Part shown: one piece after another, positions 36,371 to 44,000 of the stretch | Layout of the letters: each line of letters begins with the position of its first letter | Numbering within the stretch: position 1 is the stretch's first letter | Origin: Tenacibaculum skagerrakense | Lineage (GTDB): Bacteria; Bacteroidota; Bacteroidia; Flavobacteriales; Flavobacteriaceae | Length of the DNA: 64,000 bases | Direction: 5' to 3' | Assembly: GCF_004345825.1 (NCBI RefSeq) | Contig: NZ_SLXM01000003.1 | Location: forward strand, 124,001-188,000 | Position numbers and translations under genes: made by a program | The notes under the pieces: generated by a model | What the model saw: the letters and a program-made list of their open reading frames with translations, nothing else | What the model was told of the DNA's origin: nothing | Databases searched by the model: none

Positions 36371-37247
36371 CTGTTAAAATAATAGTGTTGTTTTTTTGTT
36401 TAGCAACAATGTTGAAAGGTAAAGTTAACGTCTTTAAAGCCATTTCAATATCATCATGAATAAATTTTCCAGTAAAAAGTAGAGACGTGTCTACTTTTTC
36501 TGTCTTTATTTTTATATCATATTGTCTTTCAAACTCTTCTAATACTTTACTAAAAGGTTCACTTATAAATGTACTTTCATTATGAATCCAAGCAGGACTA
36601 GTATTATTAATTGTACTTCTCATCATAACGCCAGTTTTAAAATAATCACCCGGAGCTAATTTTTCTGAGGTACCATTTGAAGTAACTAATACAGATCCTT
36701 CAAAACATATAACTTCAAAATCGTTACCTCTATTTTTAACATTAAACTCAGTTCCTAAAATAGTTACAGTACCCGATTTCGTTACTACATCAAATTTTTC
36801 ACCTTTAGCTACTTTAAAATAAGCTTCACCATTTAAGGTAACTTCTCGTTTAGTTTTCCAGTTTTTCTTATTGAAAGTAATTGAAGAAGAAGCATTTATT
36901 ATAACTTCTGAATTATCTGGAAGTTTTGTGTTTACTTTATTCGCTGCCAGTGCGTTAACAGTTGTGTTGGTATTACTTAAAAAGTAAAATAAACTAAAAC
37001 CAATAACAAAAATGGCAGCAACTTTACTAATGAAATTAAAAGAAATTAATTTTCCTTTTTTAGATTTTTTAGTAGCTAGTATATTTTCTAAAACTCCATC
37101 TGATGTGTAATCAGGAGCTTTAAATTGTTGTAGTTTATCCGAAAGTTGAATCAATTCATTATAATCCTCCAGAGCTTCAAATTGCTTTTGCTCTTCTGGA
37201 CTTAAGTCATTGTCTAACCATTTTTTTATTAATGTTGCTTTTTCCAT
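36354..37247 (-). CDS. FecR-family anti-sigma factor
   Basis: About 297 residues from MEKATLIKKWLDND; an ATG four codons upstream in the same frame is an alternative start. A cytoplasmic anti-sigma helical part (about 1-45) is followed by a single membrane helix near 72-92 (VAAIFVIGFSLFYFLS), a periplasmic FecR domain with LPDNSEVIINASSSITF and GEAYFKVAKGEKF, and a DUF4974-type C-terminal domain near 225-295 that contacts the receptor. It relays receptor occupancy across the inner membrane to the ECF sigma factor encoded upstream. Confidence 0.9.
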   Translation of the reverse strand: MEKATLIKKWLDNDLSPEEQKQFEALEDYNELIQLSDKLQQFKAPDYTSDGVLENILATKKSKKGKLISFNFISKVAAIFVIGFSLFYFLSNTNTTVNALAANKVNTKLPDNSEVIINASSSITFNKKNWKTKREVTLNGEAYFKVAKGEKFDVVTKSGTVTILGTEFNVKNRGNDFEVICFEGSVLVTSNGTSEKLAPGDYFKTGVMMRSTINNTSPAWIHNESTFISEPFSKVLEEFERQYDIKIKTEKVDTSLLFTGKFIHDDIEMALKTLTLPFNIVAKQKNNTIILTGERTK

Positions 37248-37301
37248 ACTAATACTCATAAATATAACAGATTAGTTTTTAAAATTCCTACCCTTGCATT
37301 A

Positions 37302-37817
37302 TTATAATCCTTCAATATCTTCTCTTAATTTTTTTAAAGCTCCGTAAATACGCTTTTCTACAGCTTTTGTAGAAATGTCTAAAATCTCAGCAATTTCTTT
37401 AAATCGTTTACCTTCAACTCGATTCATCATAAACGCAACACGTTGTGCTTCTGTAAGATTTGAAAGTGCTTTTTGAATTTTCTCCATGTATTGATTTTCT
37501 TCCATTACATATTCTGGAGATTCATCGGTATGACTTTTTTGTGGAGTTTCTGCATACTTTAATTTTACCTTCTCATGACTCGCTTGATTCAACATTAAAT
37601 TATTAGCAGTGGTGTATAAATAACTCTTGGCTTTATCTGGAGTAATTTTATGACAGTTTTGCCAAACTTTCAAAAATGCTTCTTGTACCTTATCTTCGGG
37701 ATTGAGTTTTTCACCAAACTTATAATAGAGAAAATTGAATAACGTTTTCGAGTACTTCGTAAAGAAAGAAGCGAAAAGTGATTCATTACAAATATCTTTG
37801 TCGGTAGATTTTTTCAT
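37302..37817 (-). CDS. ECF RNA polymerase sigma-70 factor
   Basis: 171 residues. Sigma region 2 (about 20-85) has SKTLFNFLYYKFG, NPEDKVQEAFLKVWQN and AKSYLYTTANNLMLN. Region 4 (about 115-165) has LTEAQRVAFMMNRVEGKRFKEIAEILDIS and ends with KKLREDIEGL. It belongs to the Bacteroidota FecI-like ECF group that directs transcription of the adjoining fecR/TonB-receptor operon and perhaps the divergent lipoprotein. The fecR-like gene follows by about 50 bp. Confidence 0.93.
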   Translation of the reverse strand: MKKSTDKDICNESLFASFFTKYSKTLFNFLYYKFGEKLNPEDKVQEAFLKVWQNCHKITPDKAKSYLYTTANNLMLNQASHEKVKLKYAETPQKSHTDESPEYVMEENQYMEKIQKALSNLTEAQRVAFMMNRVEGKRFKEIAEILDISTKAVEKRIYGALKKLREDIEGL

Positions 37818-37937
37818 TAAAATTTTAAAAATTTTTCTAAAATTAAAAAAAAATGAAAACAGGGGTAGGAATTTTTAAATGATTATTGTTTCAGATATAA
37901 GAAGGCCTCATTTAATAATTTAAACCTAAAAAAATAT

Positions 37938-39668
37938 ATGACACTTATGAAAACTTTAAAACACTTAAAATTTTTAGCGTTATCGGTTTTTGTGCTGATA
38001 AGCATTATTTCATGTCAACAAGAAGCAATTGATATTTCTCAACCAAATGACAACCAGTCATTTACTGCTACTTCTGAAGTAAGTAAATTAATGGCTAAAA
38101 CTGCAACTAATGACGGTTCAGTTGATAATATTATTGATAAAGCTAACTGTTTAGAAGTTAAATTACCAGTAACAGTTATTGTTAATGATATCCAAATCAC
38201 AATTAATTCTGCATTAGATTATGATTTAATTGAAGACATTTATGATCAATTTGCTGACGATATTGATAAGTTAGATATTCAATTTCCTATTACAATTATA
38301 TCAGGTGATTTTACTGAAACTGTTATCAATAATCAAGCTGAATTAGAAGAGTTAATTAAGTCTTGTGTTGGTGAAAATGAACCAGATGATGATATTGAGT
38401 GTATTGATTTTCAGTATCCTATTTCTATCTCTCTATTTAACACTTCTTTCGATGTAATCGATACAAAGACAATTAATAACGATCAGGAATTATATATTTT
38501 CCTTGAAAATTTAGACGATAATACATTAGCTAGTTTGAACTTTCCAGTTACAATGGTTTTAGCTGATGGCTCTACTGTGGTAGTAAATAATAATGAAGAA
38601 TTAATTAGTACTATCAATCAAGCTAAAGATTCTTGTGATGAGGATGATGACTACGATTATGGTGATGACGATTTAGATTGTGATGTAGTTTCTATTAAAG
38701 AAAACCTAAAAGAATGCTTTTGGGAAATCAAGAATGATAATGGTACTACGAACTTACATATTAAATTTAAAAGTGATTTTAGCTTTGTAGTTACAAATCC
38801 TAATGGAGTTGAAGAAGCAACTGGTGTTTGGACTGTTGAAAAGGAAGGTGATTTCACGTATATTAAATTAAACTCTAATTATCAAGATTTTAATGGAAGT
38901 TGGAAAATTGTTGAATGTGGAGATCACTTCTATGAAATGTTAGATGCAGCAGGTAACTTTATTAAAATTGTTAAAGACTGTCCAAGTAATACAAACATTG
39001 CTGAAGTAAAAGAATTTATCAAAGAATGTAAGTGGTATATGTATTACTTAAAAGTAAATGGTGAAGATTTAACAGCTCAATATCATGACTATCACTTTGA
39101 GTTTAGAGAAGATGGAACATTTATCATGACAACAGGAAATGATCAAGATGTACATGAAGGAACTTGGGTTGTTCAAGAAATTGCAACAGGTGGTGTTGCT
39201 ATTACATTATCATCTCCAACGTTAACTGGTGATATTAATGATTATTATTTGCTTGCTGATTTAAACGAGCACAAGATGATTTTACAAGGTGAGCAAGAAC
39301 ACACTTTAAAGTTAGAAAGAGTGTGTGATACTGCTGATAATCAAGCAGACCGTGTAAGAAACACAATGAAAGAATGTACTTGGTCTGTTTATTACTTTGA
39401 ATTAAATGGAGATGATGTTACTCAAAGCTATGAGATGTATTTCAACTTTAAAGAAGATGGTACGTTTGTAGCTGAAGGTAATGGTCAAAACTACGAAGGA
39501 GAATGGAGTGTTAATACTATAGATGAATCTACAGTAGTGGTAATTTCATCTCAAACATTACCAGTTGAATTAACTGATGAGTATACAGTTACTTTTGATA
39601 GTGAGGATAAAATACATTTTGTTGATAATGAACAAAGTATCCTTAAGATTCTTAAAAACTGTAATTAA
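37938..39668 (+). CDS. Large surface lipoprotein with two kinds of internal repeat
   Basis: 576 residues (a second ATG four codons in is possible). A lipoprotein signal peptide ends in ISIISC. The mature N-terminal half has two repeats of ~75 residues (about 70-143 and 154-233), each with a CxxxxxPVxI/PISI strand and an N-x-E/QEL helix, ending in Cys. An acidic linker (DEDDDYDYGDDDLD) follows. The C-terminal half has three lipocalin-like repeats (about 252-348, 356-464 and 470-575), each beginning KEC(F/K/T)W and carrying DG(T)F, G(E/T/V)W and a closing Cys. It is divergent from the ECF sigma gene, 120 bp away. I do not know its family; ligand binding at the surface is inference. Confidence 0.8.
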   Translation: MTLMKTLKHLKFLALSVFVLISIISCQQEAIDISQPNDNQSFTATSEVSKLMAKTATNDGSVDNIIDKANCLEVKLPVTVIVNDIQITINSALDYDLIEDIYDQFADDIDKLDIQFPITIISGDFTETVINNQAELEELIKSCVGENEPDDDIECIDFQYPISISLFNTSFDVIDTKTINNDQELYIFLENLDDNTLASLNFPVTMVLADGSTVVVNNNEELISTINQAKDSCDEDDDYDYGDDDLDCDVVSIKENLKECFWEIKNDNGTTNLHIKFKSDFSFVVTNPNGVEEATGVWTVEKEGDFTYIKLNSNYQDFNGSWKIVECGDHFYEMLDAAGNFIKIVKDCPSNTNIAEVKEFIKECKWYMYYLKVNGEDLTAQYHDYHFEFREDGTFIMTTGNDQDVHEGTWVVQEIATGGVAITLSSPTLTGDINDYYLLADLNEHKMILQGEQEHTLKLERVCDTADNQADRVRNTMKECTWSVYYFELNGDDVTQSYEMYFNFKEDGTFVAEGNGQNYEGEWSVNTIDESTVVVISSQTLPVELTDEYTVTFDSEDKIHFVDNEQSILKILKNCN

Positions 39669-39725
39669 AAAGAAGCATTAAATCGATTGTGCTATAATAG
39701 GGATTGTTTTATATCGGTTTTTGTT

Positions 39726-39762
39726 AATAAGTCTGTATGAAAATACAGACTTATTTTTTTTT
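39726..39762 (+). terminator. Intrinsic terminator of the repeat lipoprotein gene
   Basis: A perfect 13-bp stem (AATAAGTCTGTAT with ATACAGACTTATT) with a GAAA loop and a T run. The core is shared with the hairpins at 31053 and 40023. Confidence 0.9.
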
Positions 39763-40022
39763 GCTATGTTTTAATTGAATTTGATGAAACTACAGAAAAT
39801 GTGAATTTACTTATTTATAAGTATATCTTATAGAATAATAAAATCAAATAGTTTAATCTAATTTCAAGTGCCTCGCTGAGAATCGCATATTTAAAATTAA
39901 GCTGTACATTTTCCCGTATAAACGATTTTGAGCGAATGTCAATTTCAAGTACTTTTTGATTAATTTTCAATTTAAAGGCTCAAATTATTACTTTCGATAA
40001 ATGTTTATATATTCTATAAAAT
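39763..40022. other. Non-coding stretch between two copies of one hairpin
   Basis: About 260 bp between two near-identical palindromic hairpins. Read on the minus strand, the middle holds a short open frame (about 50 codons, no ATG start) containing VLEIDIRSKSF and AILSEALEIRL. In DNA, CACTTGAAATT and a near copy TACTTGAAATT lie about 90 bp apart. It is AT-rich, has no recognisable promoter, and may be a decayed or dispersed intergenic repeat. Confidence 0.3.
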
Positions 40023-40054
40023 AAATAAGTCTGTATTTTCATACAGACTTATTT
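40023..40054 (-). terminator. Hairpin downstream of the XRE repressor gene
   Basis: A perfect 14-bp stem (AAATAAGTCTGTAT with ATACAGACTTATTT). On the minus strand the loop is GAAA, so this is the mirror image of the hairpin at 39726. It is placed to end the repressor transcript, although the T run on that side is short. Confidence 0.7.
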
Positions 40055-40091
40055 TCTCTTTGGGGATTATTAAATAATGATTCACGAGAAA

Positions 40092-40484
40092 TCATTTTTC
40101 AAATTCATCAAAAGTTCCATCGCTATATAGAAGGATAACTTTTATCAACCTCTTTAATTCATTGACAGGAACTTTGTGTTCGTTTGTTGTTAACTTAGAT
40201 TTAATTTCTTCAGTTTTACTAGTATTATCCGGCAGTTCTGTAAATAAAGAGGGAGAAGATGTTTCTTTATTACTACTTTTTGGAAAAGTTCCTTTGCCAT
40301 ATAATAACCATTCTAAACTTACTTCTTCAAAAGTTTTGTCAACTTTTAAAATAAAATCCAAGCTCGGTTTATTTCTACCTGATAATAGGTGAGAAATACT
40401 TGATCGGGGAACATCAATTTTTTCTGCAAAATTTGATGAAGTCAAATCATAATAATCCAATATTAATTTTAAACGTTCAATCAT
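40092..40484 (-). CDS. XRE-family helix-turn-helix repressor
   Basis: 130 residues from MIERLKLILDYYD. The N-terminal XRE helix-turn-helix (about 5-60) contains TSSNFAEKIDVPRSSISHLLSGRNKPSLDFILKV, followed by EVSLEWLLYGKGTFP as in many Bacteroidota XRE regulators. The C-terminal 60 residues are polar, with no peptidase (LexA-like) domain seen. The frame extends 14 codons upstream, but that part overlaps an operator and a -7 element, and the internal ATG gives the normal domain start. A predicted promoter sits so close that the mRNA would begin at the ATG. Seven copies of a palindrome in the adjoining 600 bp are probable binding sites (inference). Confidence 0.85.
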   Translation of the reverse strand: MIERLKLILDYYDLTSSNFAEKIDVPRSSISHLLSGRNKPSLDFILKVDKTFEEVSLEWLLYGKGTFPKSSNKETSSPSLFTELPDNTSKTEEIKSKLTTNEHKVPVNELKRLIKVILLYSDGTFDEFEK

Positions 40485-40548
40485 GTTACAAATGTAAACA
40501 ATAATAATGTTTAACGATGTAAACATAATTCATTTTAAGTTTGTAAAC
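40484..40548. promoter_or_regulatory. Three-site operator in front of the XRE repressor gene
   Basis: Three imperfect copies of a GTTTAACAATGTAAAC-like palindrome: TGTTACAAATGTAAAC (40484-40499), GTTTAACGATGTAAAC (40509-40524) and TTTTAAGTTTGTAAAC (40533-40548). Centres are 24.5 and 24 bp apart, the spacing of the lambda OR operators. All three keep the GTAAAC half. Probable binding site for the adjoining repressor. Confidence 0.7.
40489..40496 (-). promoter_or_regulatory. Predicted -7 element of the XRE repressor gene, inside operator 1
   Basis: On the minus strand the bases read TACATTTG, an exact TAnnTTTG. It ends four bases before the ATG, so the transcript would be leaderless. A -33 TTG at standard spacing is not clear. 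Confidence 0.55.
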
Positions 40549-40697
40549 AAGAAAAATATATGTTTTTTTAATAATTTATCTAAAAATATACAAAAAACAC
40601 TAAATTAAAACTTCAAATAATAGTACATAAAAACCTAAAAAAGAGCATTTTAACATTTACATATAGAGAAAGTTTATAATTATACTCTAATTGAATT

Positions 40698-40771
40698 ATT
40701 TACAATTGTAAAATTATATATTAATACCAATAAAGTAAATATTATAACATGAGTTGGTTACAAATGTAAAC
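40698..40771. promoter_or_regulatory. Operator copies 4 and 5
   Basis: Copy 4 is ATTTACAATTGTAAAA (40698-40713), a perfect palindrome in its core. Copy 5 is GTTACAAATGTAAAC (40757-40771), identical over 15 bases to copy 1 and also containing a minus-strand TACATTTG -7 element. Centres are 58.5 bp apart. Confidence 0.65.
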
Positions 40772-40886
40772 AGGTAGTAGGTTAGATAACAAATAAAAAT
40801 CTATTATGACATATAAACAACTATTATTCAATGTTATTTACCGTGATTAAGTTCAAATCATCGCTTTTAATACTATATGTAAGGTA

Positions 40887-40894
40887 TATATTTG
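40887..40894 (+). promoter_or_regulatory. Possible plus-strand -7 element
   Basis: TATATTTG fits TAnnTTTG. Together with the hairpin at 41041 it would define a short untranslated or micro-coding transcript. No clear -33 element. Confidence 0.35.
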
Positions 40895-41010
40895 CTTAAA
40901 TCCGTATCAAGAGATAATTAAACTTCATTAACTACTATTACTTATAAACTATTATGTCCGTCAACAGTATTTCACTTATAATCAGAATATTAAATATAAA
41001 AGCCAACTAT

Positions 41011-41086
41011 GTTTACAATTGTAATAGTTATATGTAAATAAAAAAGCACTCATTGTGGTGAGTGCTTTTTGTTTAACAATGTAAAC
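41011..41086. promoter_or_regulatory. Operator copies 6 and 7
   Basis: Copy 6 is GTTTACAATTGTAATA (41011-41026). Copy 7 is GTTTAACAATGTAAAC (41071-41086), which differs from copy 2 at one base. Centres are 60 bp apart and straddle the purL terminator hairpin. Confidence 0.6.
41041..41070. terminator. Hairpin terminator at the 3' end of purL
   Basis: A 12-bp perfect stem (AAAAAGCACTCA with TGAGTGCTTTTT) and a 6-nt loop. Flanking A and T runs let it act in both directions. Confidence 0.82.
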
Positions 41087-41095
41087 TTATTAAAA

Positions 41096-44000
41096 TTACA
41101 TGTTTTTATCTTCTATCCATAATCGAGCATTTACAAATGCCTCTAACCATGGAGAAACTTCATCTTTTCTATTTTCTGGATAGTATGGCCAGTTCCATTG
41201 GAATGTAGATCTTTCGATATGTGGCATCGTTACTAAATGTCTTCCTGTCTTATCACACATCATGGCAGTGTTATAATCTGATCCATTTGGATTATGTGGA
41301 TATCCTTCATAAGCATACTTAGCGACAATGTCATATTCTGATTCTGGTTTAGGTAAACTAAATTTACCTTCACCATGAGAAATCCAAACTCCTAATGTAC
41401 TACCTTCTAAAGTAGATAACATTATTGAATTGTTCTTTTGAATTTTTACAGATGTAAATGAGCTCTCGTGCTTTTGTGAATTGTTATGTACCATTTTTCC
41501 ATGTACATCATGATCAGGATTAATCAATTCTAATTCCATCCATAATTGACATCCATTACAAATTCCAACTGATAAAGTATCCTCTCTGTTGAAAAAGTTC
41601 TTTAATGCAGTATTTGCTTTTTCGTTATACAAAAATGCACCAGCCCATCCTTTAGCAGAACCTAAAACGTCTGAATTCGAAAATCCTCCAACTGCTCCTA
41701 TAAATTGAATATCTTCAAGAGTTTCTCTTCCAGAAATTAAATCTGTCATGTGAACATCCTTCACATCAAAACCTGCTAAATACATAGCGTTTGCCATTTC
41801 TCTTTCTGAATTAGAACCTTTTTCTCTAATGATGGCAGCTTTTGGTCTTGGTTTCGAATTATCAATTTTAGGTAGTTTCCCAGTAAAATTTTGAGGGAAC
41901 GTATATTGTAATGGTTGATTCTTATAATTATTATATCTGTCTGTAGCTAAATTATTTGCAGTTTGCTTTTGATCTAATAAATAAGAAGTTTTATACCAAG
42001 TATCTCTTAATTCACTAACAGACAATGAATATAAATCATTATTGTTCTTTATGTTAAGTCTATCTGCTTCTACAACGGAACCAATTTTAAAGAACTCAAC
42101 TGAATTTTCATTTAAAACAGATTCGATTGTATCATCTTTAGATTGAATGATAATACCATTATTTTCAGAGAATAATAATTTAATTGAATCTTTTTCATTT
42201 AATTCAGATAAGTCAATATTCGCCCCAGTATTTGTATTAGCAAAGCATAATTCAAGTAATGTAGTAATGAAACCACCAGAAGCAATATCATGACCAGCAA
42301 CAATTTGCTCATCTTTGATTAATTGTTGAATTACATTGAATGCTTTCTTAAAGAATGAAGCATCTTTTATAGTAGGGGCTTCATTCCCAATTTTATTAAT
42401 TACCTGTCCGAAAGAACTTCCTCCTAATTTGAAGTTGTCTTGAGATAAGTTAATATAGTAGATACTTCCAGCGTTTTGTTGGAAAACTGGTTCTACAACT
42501 TTCGTAATATCATTACAATTTGCAGCAGCAGAAATAACAACAGTACCTGGAGAAATTACATCTTCATTTGGATATTTTTGTTTCATTGATAAAGAATCTT
42601 TTCCAGTTGGAACGTTTATTCCTAAATCAATAGAAAATTCAGATACTGCTTTTACTGCTTTATATAATCTAGCATCTTCACCTTCATTTTTACAAGGCCA
42701 CATCCAGTTTGCCGATAATGAAACTGATTGTAAACCGTCTTTTAACGGTGCCCAAATAATGTTTGTTAATGCTTCACCTATAGAGTTTAAACTTCCTGCA
42801 GTAGGATCAATTAAACCAGAAATAGGAGAGTGGCCAATAGAAGTTGCAATTCCTTCTTTTCCTTTAAAATCTAAAGCCATTACACCAAGATTATTTAACG
42901 GAATTTGTAATTGACCAACACATTGTTGTTTAGCAACTTTTCCACCAACACAACGATCTACCTTATTAGTTAACCAATCTTTACAAGCAACTGCTTCTAA
43001 TTGAAGAACTTGATTTAAGTAGTCGTAGAAGTTTTCTTTAGTATAAGTTACTTCGTTATAGTTTCTAGAAACTGTAACATCGTTCATTATGGTTTTTGGT
43101 GAACTACCAAACATATCATTTAAAGCCAAATCCATCGGTTTGTTTCCTTTGGTTTGAGATTCAAATGTGAAACGATGATCGTTCGTTACATCACCAACAG
43201 TATACATAGGAGATCGTTCTCTTTCAGCGATTCTCTCTAATGTATTAATATTTTTTTCTGAAATAACTAATCCCATTCTTTCTTGAGATTCATTTCCGAT
43301 AATTTCTTTGTCAGATAACGTAGGATCCCCAACTGGTAATTTATCTAAATCGATTTTTCCTCCAGTATCTTCAACTAATTCAGACAAACAGTTTAAATGC
43401 CCACCAGCTCCATGATCATGAATTGAAACAATCATGTTTTCATCACTTTCTACCATTCCACGAACTGCATTAGCCGCACGTTTTTGCATTTCAGGATTTG
43501 AACGTTGCACTGCATTTAACTCAATTCCAGAAGAAAATTCACCAGTATCAGCAGAAGAAACAGCAGCTCCTCCCATACCAATTCTATAATTTTCTCCACC
43601 AAGAATTACAATTTTATCACCTTCTTTCGGAGTATCTTTTAAAGCTTGTTCAGCTTTTCCATACCCGATTCCGCCAGCTTGCATAATTACTTTATCGAAT
43701 CCTAATTTGCGTGCTTCTTCTTCATGTTCAAAAGTTAGTACAGAACCACAAATTAATGGTTGTCCAAATTTATTCCCAAAATCAGAAGCTCCGTTAGAAG
43801 CTTTGATTAAAATATCAATTGGAGTTTGGTACAACCAATCACGCTCATTCATTCCTTTTTCCCATGGACGATTTTCTTCTAAGCGAGAATACGATGTCAT
43901 GTAAACAGCAGTTCCAGCTAAAGGAATAGAACCTTTTCCTCCTGCTAAACGATCTCTAATTTCTCCACCAGAACCAGTAGCCGCTCCGTTAAAAGGCTCA

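Larger units (their letters stand above)
40549..41095. other. Non-coding region with dispersed operators between XRE repressor and purL
   Basis: About 550 bp without a protein gene of 60 codons or more on either strand. It holds four further operator copies, a second minus-strand -7 element inside one of them, an exact plus-strand -7 element (TATATTTG, 40887-40894), and a hairpin terminator at 41041. A plus-strand transcript of about 165 nt between that promoter and the terminator is possible, including a 27-codon reading frame at 40954, but this is unproven. Confidence 0.5.

Noticed and set aside
40954..41037. 27-codon plus-strand frame near the operators
   Set aside because: Kept only as a possibility in a finding; no ribosome-binding evidence and no homologue that I recognise, so not listed as a gene.
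40485..41095. Prophage or integrative element around the XRE repressor
   Set aside because: No integrase, structural, excision or replication gene is present, and flanking genes are ordinary core genes; only the operator layout is phage-like.
39669..41095. CRISPR array suggested by repeated 16-bp motifs
   Set aside because: The repeats are short palindromes at irregular distances (24 to about 250 bp), with no cas gene nearby and no uniform spacers.
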